A stretch of DNA of 44,694 bases from Rickettsia typhi (GTDB taxonomy: Bacteria > Pseudomonadota > Alphaproteobacteria > Rickettsiales > Rickettsiaceae): positions 1 through 44,694 of the forward strand of contig CAMCXV010000004.1 of the NCBI GenBank assembly GCA_945883665.1. Direction: 5' to 3'. A model generated the notes under the pieces. That model did no database searches. It was not told the DNA's origin and worked only from the letters and a program-made list of their open reading frames with translations. The position numbers and the translations under genes were made by a program. Every line of letters begins with the position of its first letter. Positions within the stretch are counted from its first letter, which is position 1. Shown here one piece after another: positions 1-9,225 of the stretch.

Positions 1-272
1 TTTTGAATCCTAGTATGTAGCTCTTGCATATCGTCATAGTTGTATTAATTAAAATATCAACTACATACCAATATTTGGTTAATGCAAGTTTCTTTTATTT
101 GGACGCATTTTATGTCTAAATATGGAGGCAATTTGTCCAAAGTCCAATAGTGAATTCGTACCCTAAAAATTATTGAATTAGTCCCCTTGATCATGGATCT
201 GACCAACTAATTCTTGAATTTGGTCTAGTAATACTTGGCTCTCTATATCATTACATGTAAATCTATTCTGAT
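1..272. other. Left edge: no intact gene
   Basis: No open frame of useful length lies here. On the reverse strand a stretch of about 30 codons ending near 180 reads plausibly (ending QELVGQIHDQGD) but has no start codon and has stops just upstream, so it may be the tail of a decayed gene. A 7-bp inverted repeat, TTTGGAC at 98-104 and GTCCAAA at 135-141, could be part of an old insertion-sequence end, but nothing else supports that. I see no RNA gene. Confidence 0.4.
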
Positions 273-783
273 TTATTGCTTAACATTATCAATAATAGCT
301 TGAGCACCCTTATCTGTAATTCCGTTTATTTTCATTATTACTGCTTTTATTTTTGTAATGCCTAATGTTTTAGTAATATGTTCTATAATACCTAGGTCTT
401 TTATATTATTATTTTTGTTTTAATTTGAATACATTTTCAAGACTTGTAGTATCTTGTTTGGGATTATTTTTATGTTTAACTCCGCTAACACAATTCCCCC
501 CGCCTATTAATCTACCATGAGGGATAAAATATTTTTCTTTATTTGTATAATCCACCAACACACCGCCCTGTAGTAACTTTTGTTATAGAGCTTCTACATT
601 TCTAACTAACTTTTGCCACGCTTCAATATCACCTATTTCATCTAAGTATTTTATTTTAGTAATTTGATTTTTTATAGATAGTTCTAGATCTAACGCATTT
701 TTTATCCTCTGAGGGGAAATTCTTCTATGATCTATTTGATTTATAGATAGATTTATTTCTGTAGAACAAGAAATAGATTTCAT
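273..783 (-). pseudogene. Broken gene of unknown function
   Basis: An ATG at 783 opens a 66-codon frame ending at TAA (583-585). The same frame then continues without a stop for 57 more codons, with good coding texture (LLQGGVLVDYTNKEKYFIPH), to TAA at 409-411. One extra A in the A-run opposite 412-416 would join this to a third stretch (reading KDLGIIEHITKTLGITK) that ends at 273-275. Repaired, the product would be about 170 residues. A C-to-T change (CAA to TAA) explains the first lesion and a one-base deletion the second. I do not recognise the family. It could be read as a 66-residue ORF alone, but the continuing frame argues for decay. Confidence is moderate for 'pseudogene' and nil for function. 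Confidence 0.5.
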
Positions 784-1126
784 AATGACCTCATTAAAAT
801 AATTTATATTATTAAATATTTGTAATATTTCTTTTATATAATTACCATCCTTAGTAAGAATATTTTAAAGAAAAATTCTGCTAAATCTAAAGGCGTATTA
901 AAATATTAACAATTAAACCTAAGGTATATTTAAAGGTAATATTGAATTTTAGCTCCGTCAAGTATTTTTTTGATGAAGATTCTCCGTTATCCCCAATAAC
1001 TCTTCGATAGTAAAACCTAAAAACATTGCTCTATAAGTGGTAACTGAGTTAAAGCCAGCTACAACCTTTTGGAAAGCCGATAATAAAAACGGTCAACTAG
1101 CTTACTGTCATAACTGGAAGAAAATA
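784..1126. other. Gap with no supported gene
   Basis: This 343-base stretch is very AT-rich. A reverse-strand frame of about 50 codons between 895 and 1025 (containing GDNGESSSKKYLTELKFN) has no clear start or family. A forward GTG-initiated extension (1037) runs in frame into the PIN gene but looks non-coding. I looked here for an antitoxin partner of the downstream PIN gene and found none. Confidence 0.45.
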
Positions 1127-1546
1127 ATGAATTTAGTTATAGATTGCTCTTTTATCATGTCATCGATTCTACCAGATGAACTACAGCTTAAGATAGATGA
1201 AGTTTACAATCAAATATCAAATAAAGTTTATAATTTATACGTTCCCGCTATATTTTATTTGGAATGTAACAATGTTCTTATTTCCTCATTGAAAAAACAG
1301 CGTATTAACAATAGTGATTATGAAGAATATTTACAGCTACTCAATCAATTGCCTATTACGATTGATAAATTTTGTTCTACAGCTGAGTCTCTATACTCGA
1401 TAAGTCGAATTGCTACTATGTATAACTTAACTTCTTATGGTTCATCCTACTTGGAGCTAGCTTTGCGACTTGAAGCAAAAATTGCTACTTTAGACAAAGA
1501 GTTAGTTAGTAGTTGTAGGATAGCAAATATAGAATCTATTATTTAA
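1127..1546 (+). CDS. PIN-domain protein, VapC-like, altered active site
   Basis: A 139-residue PIN-domain protein of the VapC toxin type, a family of Mg-dependent ribonucleases. The start at 1127 is chosen because the PIN fold begins immediately (MNLVIDCSF) and a GGAAG ribosome site lies just upstream. An in-frame GTG at 1037 would add 30 residues with no family resemblance. PIN enzymes use about four acidic residues: D6, E46 and D123 (in ATLDKEL) are in place. The third position, normally Asp in a YDAxYLELA motif, is Gly here (SYGSSYLELA, G105, GGT at 1439-1441). No antitoxin gene precedes it, so it may be an orphan with weakened or lost activity. It faces the 3' end of the phosphatase-like gene. 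Confidence 0.75.
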   Translation: MNLVIDCSFIMSSILPDELQLKIDEVYNQISNKVYNLYVPAIFYLECNNVLISSLKKQRINNSDYEEYLQLLNQLPITIDKFCSTAESLYSISRIATMYNLTSYGSSYLELALRLEAKIATLDKELVSSCRIANIESII

Positions 1547-1560
1547 AATAAAAACTATTG

Positions 1561-1600
1561 CAAAATCATCATCTGGAAGAAACGCGACCTAATGATTTTG
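1561..1600. repeat. 9-bp inverted repeat at effector gene 3' end
   Basis: CAAAATCAT (1561-1569) and ATGATTTTG (1592-1600) are perfect reverse complements separated by 22 bases. They bracket the last codons and stop of the repaired phosphatase-like reading frame and lie between two convergent genes. It may act as a weak terminator, but the loop is large and the arms are AT-rich, so chance is possible. Confidence 0.3.
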
Positions 1601-3550
1601 CTTGAGGAGGAGTTGGCAGTGGTTTTAAACTCTCAATTTTTTGCATGGGTTTTGTTGTTGTAATATTTTGTGCTTTTTGGAGTTCAGTAGTTTGTGTGAC
1701 TTCAATTTTTGGTTCTTTTAGCTTACTTTTACCTTTAATTTTATTGCTCGAAGCAGTCACTTCTATTATTGCCTCTAGATCTTTTTGTCGGCTTGCTGGT
1801 AATCCAGCTCTATTTTCACTTTTTGTACCATAACAACCAGTTGTTGCTCCTCCTGAGCTAATACCCCCAGCCTGTTGAGCTGTATGAAGAGATTTAAGCA
1901 ATTGTCCGTCAATATCTTTAACAATGCTCCAATTTTATTAGCTATTGCCTGAGCGCTCTGGTCGTGTTCTGCAAGTCCAGTCCTATCTTTACCACTGGCG
2001 CACATATTTAATATTTCTTCTCTAGGAAGTTTGGTAAATCCTTTTGGTGGTGATTCTAAATCTGATAAAGTTTTAGTTAATTTATTAAGTTTTGTTGAAG
2101 TTGTAAGACTAGCGTTCTCAGCATCTCCAAATCTTAATATAGAATCAGCTTTTTCTACGGAGCGTCTCAGGTCAATAGCATTTTTCAGTATTTCCTCTGT
2201 TTTACTATCTATTTTTTCACTTGTTAAGAGATTTTGAATTTCTTGTTCTGCATTACCTGTTCTAAATATCCTGCCAAAAAAGCCTTTTGGTTTGATATGC
2301 GATTTAATTTTCTTAAATTCTTTGCCTTCTGGCAAAGCTTCTGCTAACTTTTTTAAAGTATCTTTAACGCCGCCTAAGTCGTTTGCAAGACCAGAATATC
2401 TAAAGCTATTAAAGGCGGTGTTAGTTTCCTTACCACCAACTTCTGTCATAGCTTTTGTGGTGCTTCTAACTATTTCAGGATCATCTCCAGCTCCTAAAGG
2501 TCCAGAATTAAAAGTATTACAGTGTAAAGTTTTGTCTGGTCCTACCCATTCTTGAGCTTGTCTTGCATTTTCATTTGTAATATCTTGTCTTGCGTCTTTA
2601 TCTTTTGCTAAAGAAGCTAATGTACCAGCGTGTTTAGAAGTATGGAGTACTTCTAACTTCCCTTCTAACTCTCCTTTTTCAAAGATAGCAGTGATTTTTT
2701 CAAAAGCATTTTTCATTCCAGCGATTTGTCTTAGCTGGGTGGGGATTACATGTTCTCCTGCAGCAATTTTACTTGCGTATTTTTGGCACAATCCTTGTTC
2801 CCATTTTGGCAAGGCAGTATACCATGATGGTTTATTGAGGTTAGTATCATTCATTATAGCCGCATATTGTTCTTTTTGACTTTTTGTTAATTCCTTCATT
2901 GCCACTTCTGCTTCAATCACGGTATGTGTTTGTCCATTATGGTTAATTGAAGAAATTGTTACTATATTAGAGTGTTTATCATTAAAATTTTGAAAGTCTT
3001 TAGCAACATTTAATTTGTTATAAGCATCTGGTATTCCTTTATCTTCAAGGAGTTTTCCTAGAATTTTTGTTTCTTTTTTTAAAAGTCCTGCTAATTCTTC
3101 CTGAGATTTTCCTGAATGTTGACTTGAAAAACCCTGAATAAAATCTGAGACCTTCTGCCCCAGAGCTTCTTTTAATTCAGGTTTGCCTTCTATAGTTGCA
3201 ATGTCTATACCAGCTCTTATAGCATTTAGATATTGCATTTCAAAAGCTTCGGTTTCAAGAGCAGGTGGAGTAATGGCTTCTCTAGCATCCCTTACTACTA
3301 TTGGAACATCATCTTTAATCACTTCGTGTGTTACTATACCCGTCTTAGCATCTCTTAAACGTTCAAGACTTTTTAGTGCTTCAATAAATTTTCCGTTTAA
3401 CACAAAATTTATTGCATTACCACGATAACTTTGTAAATCTTCTCTAGTAATAGCTTGACTTTCTGAATTAGATTGCAAGAATTCTTGAGCTCCTGCTACG
3501 GTAGCTGTTTTATCAGACTCAAATTTTTTATAGAGGTGTGTTTTTGACAT
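1569..3550 (-). pseudogene. Frameshifted CX5R phosphatase-like effector
   Basis: The first frame (3550 to 1775, 591 codons) carries a CX5R phosphatase motif, CASGKDRTG, with nucleophile C517 and R523. This is close to the CKSGKDRTG loop of the SopB/IpgD inositol-phosphatase effectors of type III secretion systems. At about residue 543 the frame leaves conserved-looking sequence. One added A at TTAAAG (opposite 1916-1920) joins it to a second frame that continues naturally (DGQLLKSLHTAQQAGG, then a Gly-rich TTGCYGTK segment) and ends in a Pro-rich tail at 1569, giving about 660 residues. No signal peptide or membrane segment is visible. It would probably act on host phosphoinositides if secreted, which is inference. 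It could be a pseudogene, a slippage-dependent gene or a sequencing error. The first ~500 residues match nothing I know. Confidence 0.6.
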
Positions 3551-3733
3551 AATTTAATTTTAAAACAAATCAATTGATAGTTTATATTATTGCATATTTA
3601 AATCATTAATACAATCAAAAAACTTAATTAAGTATTACTTTTTTTAATAACAAATCACCTTTACGTCGTAATTTAATCAAATTGTTTAAATTAAATGTAA
3701 GTGATAATTTAGTGATAAATATTTAATATTCTC

Positions 3734-3761
3734 TTGATGAATATACAATAAATAGTAAAAT
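3734..3761 (+). promoter_or_regulatory. Candidate promoter for lipA
   Basis: TTGATG (3734-3739) and TAAAAT (3756-3761) with a 16-base spacer lie 28 bases before the lipA start. They fit a sigma-70 promoter, but the region is so AT-rich that chance matches are common. Confidence 0.35.
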
Positions 3762-3789
3762 ACAAACATTTATAACAGAAACAAATATA

Positions 3790-4686
3790 ATGAAGTTAAC
3801 AAGACCAGATTGGATTAGAGTCAAGGCTCCGAATTCCCAGGAATATCAAAATACTAAAGAATTAATTAGTAGGCTTAAGTTAAATACTGTATGTCAAGAG
3901 GCTGCTTGCCCTAATATAGGAGAGTGCTGGCAAAAAAAACATGCAACTGTTATGATATTAGGGTCGGTTTGTACCAGAGCTTGTTCATTTTGTAACGTAG
4001 CAACTGGTCGCCCTGATTTACTTGATCCTCATGAGCCAGAAAGACTGTCAGAAGCGGTTGGGAAACTATCTCTTGAACATGTAGTAATAACATCCGTAGA
4101 CAGAGATGATTTACCAGATGGAGGAGCTACGCACTTTGCTAATTGTATAATGAAATTGCGGCAATCATCCCCAAATACTACTATTGAAATTCTTACTCCT
4201 GATTTTTTAAAAAAAGAGGGTGCTATCGAGATAGTAGTTAGAGCAAAACCAGATGTATTTAATCATAATATCGAGACAGTTCCTTCTTTATATAAAACAA
4301 TTAGACCTGGGGCTAGATATTTTCATTCTTTAAATTTACTTTACAAAGTAAAGAAATTGGATCCAGAGATATTTACGAAATCAGGTATCATGGTTGGTCT
4401 TGGTGAAACTGATGCTGAAATTATCCAAGTAATGGAGGATTTAAGAGCAGCCGATGTTGATTTTCTTACTATTGGTCAATATTTACAACCAACACAAAAC
4501 CATGCTGAGATTATAAGATATGTTACTCCAGAGCAGTTTAAATATTTTGAGAGAGTTGCCAGAACAAAAGGGTTTTTAATGGTATCATCATCTCCGCTTA
4601 CTAGATCTTCTTATCATGCTGGAGAAGATTTTAAAATAATGAAAGAAGCTCGCTATAAATCGCTTTCAGTAAAAATAGATAATTAA
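3790..4686 (+). CDS. lipA: Lipoyl synthase
   Basis: A radical-SAM enzyme that inserts two sulfurs into protein-bound octanoyl groups to make lipoyl cofactors for 2-oxoacid dehydrogenases, the complexes that use the Lpd encoded at 37318. Both iron-sulfur sites are visible: the auxiliary cluster cysteines C35, C40 and C46 (CX4CX5C), and the SAM-cluster motif C61, C65, C68 in [10 protein letters not shown]. The length of 298 residues is normal. The start ATG is preceded by a candidate promoter. The gene stands alone, with an effector-like gene diverging to its left and a separately promoted lipoprotein gene to its right. Confidence 0.97.
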   Translation: MKLTRPDWIRVKAPNSQEYQNTKELISRLKLNTVCQEAACPNIGECWQKKHATVMILGSVCTRACSFCNVATGRPDLLDPHEPERLSEAVGKLSLEHVVITSVDRDDLPDGGATHFANCIMKLRQSSPNTTIEILTPDFLKKEGAIEIVVRAKPDVFNHNIETVPSLYKTIRPGARYFHSLNLLYKVKKLDPEIFTKSGIMVGLGETDAEIIQVMEDLRAADVDFLTIGQYLQPTQNHAEIIRYVTPEQFKYFERVARTKGFLMVSSSPLTRSSYHAGEDFKIMKEARYKSLSVKIDN

Positions 4687-4734
4687 TTAATATATATATT
4701 TTTTTTGACTAAATTCTTTGTTTGAACTAATTTC

Positions 4735-4762
4735 TTGATTGAGATCATTTATTTTGTATAAT
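4735..4762 (+). promoter_or_regulatory. Promoter for BON lipoprotein gene
   Basis: TTGATT (4735-4740) and a perfect TATAAT (4757-4762), 16 bases apart, sit 37 bases before the ATG at 4800. This is the best single sigma-70 match I found. Confidence 0.55.
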
Positions 4763-4799
4763 CGAATATATAGTTTGTTGATTTTGGAAAATAATTTTT

Positions 4800-5504
4800 A
4801 TGCAAAAAATTTCTTTTATTATTGTTTTTTTAGGCTTATCTTTTCTTGTTACTGGTTGTTTACCTACCATCTTTACAGGTGCTACGGCATCTGTTGTTGA
4901 GCTTGCAAAAGATAGACCAGTTGGTGAAACACTTACAGATATAAGAATAGCATCTGGAATAAAAGCATCATTTATAAAAAATAACTTCAGAGAATTATAT
5001 ACTAAAATTAAAATAGAAGTAGTCCAAGGTAGGGTTCTATATACAGGAACAGTAGATAAGGAAGAAGATATAATTAGTGCTGTTGAGATAGCTTGGAAAC
5101 AAGAAGGGGTTGTTGAGGTTGTAAATGAACTAAAAGCAGATAAGAAAAGCGGTAAATTTGATATTGTTCAATATGCAAGGGACACTATGATTACGAGCCA
5201 GATAAAATCAAAAACTTTTATTGATAGATCTATAAAATTTGTTAATTATACTGTTGTTACTTTTAATGATGTTGTTTATCTATTTGGTATAGCAAGATCA
5301 GAGGAAGAATTGCAGAAAGTTGCCACTATAGCTTCCAATATCAACGGGGTGGAGAAAGTCGTTAGCCATGTTAAGGTAAATGAACTTGCATCAAAGATCA
5401 AGCCTTCTAAATTGAATCAAAATAATGAGTCTGGAACTTTACTGATGGATGACGGCGAGTCATCTGATTTGAAGAATGGACATGATTCTCTAGATAATTG
5501 GTAA
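4800..5504 (+). CDS. BON-domain outer-membrane lipoprotein (DolP/OsmY-like)
   Basis: A 234-residue predicted lipoprotein. The signal peptide ends in a lipobox with C20 (LVTGC). After a short linker come two BON domains, roughly residues 55-125 and 125-195, each with the family's pattern of a conserved glycine in VxGRVxxxG-type turns (VQGRVLYTG; VVYLFGIARS). The last 40 residues are acidic and polar. Homologues such as DolP (YraP) bind anionic phospholipid and support envelope integrity in the periplasmic face of the outer membrane. It lies 11 bases upstream of rlpA, another envelope gene, and the two are probably co-transcribed. The family is secure; the exact role is inferred. Confidence 0.85.
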   Translation: MQKISFIIVFLGLSFLVTGCLPTIFTGATASVVELAKDRPVGETLTDIRIASGIKASFIKNNFRELYTKIKIEVVQGRVLYTGTVDKEEDIISAVEIAWKQEGVVEVVNELKADKKSGKFDIVQYARDTMITSQIKSKTFIDRSIKFVNYTVVTFNDVVYLFGIARSEEELQKVATIASNINGVEKVVSHVKVNELASKIKPSKLNQNNESGTLLMDDGESSDLKNGHDSLDNW

Positions 5505-5515
5505 ATTCATAATAT

Positions 5516-6157
5516 ATGCTTTATCTTCGTAAGCTAAATTCTGTTTTAGCGTTAGTAATTATTAGTGTTCTATTATGTTCTTGTCAAAGCAATTCAAAAT
5601 CATTTCGTAATTTATCCAAAGATGATAAGCATAGCACAAAATATAAAGGACATTTTAAAGTAGGAAGTCATTATAATATCAAGGGTGAAAAATATAAGCC
5701 AAAAAAATATAATAAATATTCTAAGGTTGGAAAAGCTTCTTGGTATGGTCATAAAGATGGAACTCATGGCAAAAAAACAGCTAATGGTGATTTGTATAAT
5801 AAAAATCTGTTAACTGCTGCGCATAAAACTCTTCATATGCCATCTTTAGTTAAGGTGGAGAATTTAGAAAATGGTAAAGTTTTAATAGTATTAGTTAATG
5901 ATAGAGGACCTTACGCCGCTGGCAGAGAAATAGATGTATCAGAAAAAGCAGCTTATTTACTTGGTTTTAAAAATAAAGGTACAGCTCAAGTAAAGATCGA
6001 GTATTTGCATTCAGAGACAAAAAATTTATTAAATACCTTTGGTCTTGTTGATAAAGAAGGTTTTACATCGAAGAAACCATTGCAAAATAAAAAATGCAGT
6101 GTCAACTGTCATGTAAAGCTCGTAAATCTTAAATATGGTTATAATATTGACTCTTGA
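5516..6157 (+). CDS. rlpA: RlpA-like septal lytic transglycosylase lipoprotein
   Basis: A 213-residue predicted lipoprotein with lipobox cysteine C23. The double-psi beta-barrel domain spans about 72-155 and carries the RlpA signatures ASWYG (74-78), TANG (88-91), TAAH (100-103), NDRGPY (128-133) and REID (137-140). In characterised relatives this domain cleaves glycan strands that lack stem peptides at the septum. The C-terminal SPOR domain found in many RlpA proteins is absent; the tail after residue 160 is basic and short. No clear ribosome site precedes the ATG, and the gene follows the BON lipoprotein gene closely. Confidence 0.9.
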   Translation: MLYLRKLNSVLALVIISVLLCSCQSNSKSFRNLSKDDKHSTKYKGHFKVGSHYNIKGEKYKPKKYNKYSKVGKASWYGHKDGTHGKKTANGDLYNKNLLTAAHKTLHMPSLVKVENLENGKVLIVLVNDRGPYAAGREIDVSEKAAYLLGFKNKGTAQVKIEYLHSETKNLLNTFGLVDKEGFTSKKPLQNKKCSVNCHVKLVNLKYGYNIDS

Positions 6158-6190
6158 TTTGAGCATCACTATCAATTTGAGCAAAATAAG

Positions 6191-6865
6191 ATGAGTAGGT
6201 CGATAAAATTATATATTTTTCTTTGTAGTTTGTTTTGTACTATTGTTATTACTGGCAATTTAATTTTTCAAAAATTTATCATTGTTAATATTTTATCTTT
6301 GGAATTTGAATTATCAGTTGGGGTTTTGTTATATCCTGTAACTTTTTTAATTTCTGATTTGACTGCTGAATTTTATGGCAATAAATACACAAATCATATG
6401 ATAAAAGTATCAGTTTTATGTAGCTTTATAGTTATGGGATTAATCATGATAGGAGATTATTTTCCAGCAACTTCTTGGTCAAATATTGATGATTATAGTT
6501 TCCATGAAATGTTTAGTGGATATGGGGTAGCTTCATTTGCATCTATAATTGCTAGTTTTTTTGCCCAATTATTAGATGTAAAAATTTACACTTATTTAAA
6601 GAGTTTAACAAAATCCAAGCATTTATGGCTTAGAAATAATCTTAGCACAATACTTGCTCAATTATTAGATACTATATTGGTGGTAACAATAATATGCTTT
6701 GCTGATATTTTATCTTGGGATAATTACTACAAAATAGCTTTAAATTCTATTTTATTTAAAGTAATTGCAGCTTTGGCCGATACACCATTTTGTTATATTG
6801 GATATTATTTAATTAAAAAATTTCTTGCAAAAGATGAGGAGAGTTTAAAGAAAATAATACAATAG
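6191..6865 (+). CDS. yhhQ: Queuosine precursor transporter (YhhQ/DUF165)
   Basis: A 224-residue integral membrane protein with about six hydrophobic segments. The signature VGVLLYPVTFLISDLTAEFYG around residues 43-63 is the hallmark of the YhhQ (QueT-like, formerly DUF165) family, which in E. coli takes up the queuosine precursors preQ0/preQ1. This would let an organism salvage a tRNA wobble modification from a host. No queuosine enzymes are in the window. The gene converges on the MFS gene, with only 8 bases between the stops. Confidence 0.88.
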   Translation: MSRSIKLYIFLCSLFCTIVITGNLIFQKFIIVNILSLEFELSVGVLLYPVTFLISDLTAEFYGNKYTNHMIKVSVLCSFIVMGLIMIGDYFPATSWSNIDDYSFHEMFSGYGVASFASIIASFFAQLLDVKIYTYLKSLTKSKHLWLRNNLSTILAQLLDTILVVTIICFADILSWDNYYKIALNSILFKVIAALADTPFCYIGYYLIKKFLAKDEESLKKIIQ

Positions 6866-6873
6866 AAAATGAT

Positions 6874-8094
6874 TTAATCAAATATAGGTTTATGAATTAT
6901 TTTTTGCCATTTTATGTTTAGGTAAAACAAGATTAAGCATATAAAAAGTAAAATCGCAAATAATATTGCAAAATTATGAATATTATTGCTATGTAATGAG
7001 GAAACCATAAAACTAACTAATGCAGTAATTAAATAATATAAAAATCCAAAAATTGCACCAGCACTTCCTGATACTTTATAATAATTTTCCAGGGCATTTC
7101 TAAGTAGCATCGGAACCAGTAACACATGACCAATAAGATGAATAGCCATCGGAGTAAAAATTAGTATAGCAATTGTTTCTATTTTTAAATTATCATTAAT
7201 GATATATGAGCTAATAAGCAATAATATGCAGCCAGTACAACTAAAGATAAGACCAATGATTTTTATTTTAAAAGTGTTAACAAATTTTTTAATCATTCTT
7301 CTACTAATTATACTTCCTAATAAAGTTGCTCCACTTAAAAAAAAGAATAATTCACCATAAGTAGAGGGAGACATTTTTAAATTTTCGATAAATATAAAAG
7401 GGGCTTGAATATAAAAACCAAAACAAATACCATTAAATGCGCCAACCATAAATGAGTAACTTATTAATACTTTATCTTTAATAGCTACTTTTACAATGCT
7501 AAAAAAGCTATTATTGCGTGCAACACCGATATATGCATTAGTTTCAGGTAAAAATTTTATATAAATTAATAATAATACAGAGCTTAAAATCGTTAAAAAT
7601 CTAAAAACTGTTTGCCAGTTAGTATATTCTACTATATACCCACCAATTACCGATCCTATAGAAGGGACTACAGTCATAAACATAGCAACGCTTGCATACA
7701 TATAAGATAATTCCGAACCTTTGTATGAATCTCTGGTTACCGCTTGTCCTACGACGGAACCAACACTTGCACCATAAGCTTGTAAAAATCTTAAGATGAT
7801 GAATATCTCAATATTAGAAGAGAAACTTATCATTAATGTAGCAATAGAATAGAAAAATATACCAAAAATTATTACCGGTCTTCTTCCAAAAATATCAGAG
7901 ATTCTTCCTAGGGTGAATATGCCAATAGCAAAACCACAATAATAAGCAGTGGTTGAAAGTTGAGCTATACCACCTTCTGTATGTAAATTTTTAGCAATTT
8001 CTGGAAGAGCAGCTGAATATATAGTTTCAGTAAGTGTTGATAGAGATACTAAAAAATAGATTAATATTGGTTGTATTCGTCCTACTATTTTCAT
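6874..8094 (-). CDS. Bcr/CflA-family MFS multidrug transporter
   Basis: A 406-residue major facilitator protein with about 12 hydrophobic segments. The loop 2-3 motif reads GRISDIFGRRPVII (63-76), and the N-terminal half has the drug:H+ antiporter-1 look of Bcr/CflA pumps, including LPEIAKNLHTE near residue 30 and an RFLQAYGASVGSVVGQAV segment in helix 4. The substrate cannot be read from the sequence. It lies 18 bases downstream of ychF on the same strand and may be co-transcribed. Confidence 0.85.
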   Translation of the reverse strand: MKIVGRIQPILIYFLVSLSTLTETIYSAALPEIAKNLHTEGGIAQLSTTAYYCGFAIGIFTLGRISDIFGRRPVIIFGIFFYSIATLMISFSSNIEIFIILRFLQAYGASVGSVVGQAVTRDSYKGSELSYMYASVAMFMTVVPSIGSVIGGYIVEYTNWQTVFRFLTILSSVLLLIYIKFLPETNAYIGVARNNSFFSIVKVAIKDKVLISYSFMVGAFNGICFGFYIQAPFIFIENLKMSPSTYGELFFFLSGATLLGSIISRRMIKKFVNTFKIKIIGLIFSCTGCILLLISSYIINDNLKIETIAILIFTPMAIHLIGHVLLVPMLLRNALENYYKVSGSAGAIFGFLYYLITALVSFMVSSLHSNNIHNFAILFAILLFICLILFYLNIKWQKIIHKPIFD

Positions 8095-8112
8095 AGTTTC
8101 TTAAGTGTTTTT

Positions 8113-9210
8113 TTATACATTAAATCTAAAATGAACTACATCGCCATCTTGCATTATATATTCCTTACCTTCAATTCGAATTTTTCCAAGTTCTTTTGCT
8201 TTTACCTCGTTACCTATGCTTAGTAAATCATTGCAGTTAATAACTTCAGCTCTTATAAAACCTTTCTCAAAATCTGTATGAATAATACCTGCCGCTTGAG
8301 GAGCATTTTTACCATTTTCAAATGTCCAAGCATGAGCTTCTTTTGGTCCAATAGTAAAAAACGATTTTAAATCAAGTAGAGAATATGAAGATTTAATAAT
8401 CTTGCTAAGCCCAGTTTCTGATAACCCTAAACTTTCTAAAAAATCTTGTTTTTCATCTTTGCTCTCTAAATTAGAAATTTCTGCTTCAATTTTTGAAGAG
8501 ATAATAACAGAATTAGCTTCTTCAATTTTTGCTTTTTTCTCAACTTGATTTGAAAAACTATTACCCTTAGAGGCTTCTGACTCAAGGACATTGCAAACAT
8601 AAAGAATCGGCTTTGATGTAATTAATTGCAAAGAAGCCAATTCTTTTTTACTATATTTATTTGCAAGTGTTCTTACAGGTTTTCCTTGTTCTAGAATAAT
8701 TTTGCAATCTTTTAGCAATTCAATTGTTTCTGCAACTGCCTTATCTCCTGATTTTATTTTTTTTTCACTAGTAACTAATCTTTTCTCAACAGAATCAAGA
8801 TCGGCAATTATTAGTTCTGCCTCTACTATTTCAGCATCGTATATTGGGTCAACTTTTCCATGTACATGAGTGATATCGTTATCTTCAAAGCATCTTAGCA
8901 CATGAATGATTGCATCTACTTCTCTTATATGGGATAGAAATTTGTTTCCTAATCCTTCTCCCTTGCTTGCTCCTTTTACAAGACCGGCAATATCAACAAA
9001 CTCTATAAAGGCTGGAATGATTTTAGCAGACCCAGCATTCTGCGCTAGCTTTATCAAACGTTCATCTGGCACGGCAACAATGCCATTATTTGGTTCAATA
9101 GTGCAAAAAGGATAATTAGCTGCTTCTGCTGATATACTCTCGGTAAGAGCATTAAACAAGGTGGATTTGCCAACATTTGGTAATCCAATAATTCCGCATT
9201 TTAATGTCAT
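8113..9210 (-). CDS. ychF: Ribosome-binding ATPase YchF (Obg family)
   Basis: A 365-residue Obg-like P-loop protein. The P-loop GLPNVGKST (9-17) and the Switch II region DIAGLVKGASKGEGLG are clear. The base-specificity motif is of the NxxE type (CNVLESE), as in YchF proteins that prefer ATP to GTP. The C-terminal TGS domain is intact, ending in GDVVHFRFNV. YchF binds ribosomes and takes part in stress responses in E. coli. In Rickettsia this gene commonly follows rplY-pth; here those two lie at 16 kb, so the cluster is split. Confidence 0.96.
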   Translation of the reverse strand: MTLKCGIIGLPNVGKSTLFNALTESISAEAANYPFCTIEPNNGIVAVPDERLIKLAQNAGSAKIIPAFIEFVDIAGLVKGASKGEGLGNKFLSHIREVDAIIHVLRCFEDNDITHVHGKVDPIYDAEIVEAELIIADLDSVEKRLVTSEKKIKSGDKAVAETIELLKDCKIILEQGKPVRTLANKYSKKELASLQLITSKPILYVCNVLESEASKGNSFSNQVEKKAKIEEANSVIISSKIEAEISNLESKDEKQDFLESLGLSETGLSKIIKSSYSLLDLKSFFTIGPKEAHAWTFENGKNAPQAAGIIHTDFEKGFIRAEVINCNDLLSIGNEVKAKELGKIRIEGKEYIMQDGDVVHFRFNV

Positions 9211-9225
9211 ATTTATTATTTTAAA

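Noticed and set aside
1..30. tRNA-like 3' end at the window start (TTTTGAATCC)
   Set aside because: No cloverleaf can be formed with the visible sequence on either strand.
895..1026. Reverse-strand frame of about 50 codons
   Set aside because: It has no start codon, no ribosome site and no family resemblance.
1037..1126. Antitoxin or N-terminal extension before the PIN gene
   Set aside because: It has no antitoxin-like fold, starts with GTG and runs into the PIN frame; the ribosome site favours the ATG at 1127.
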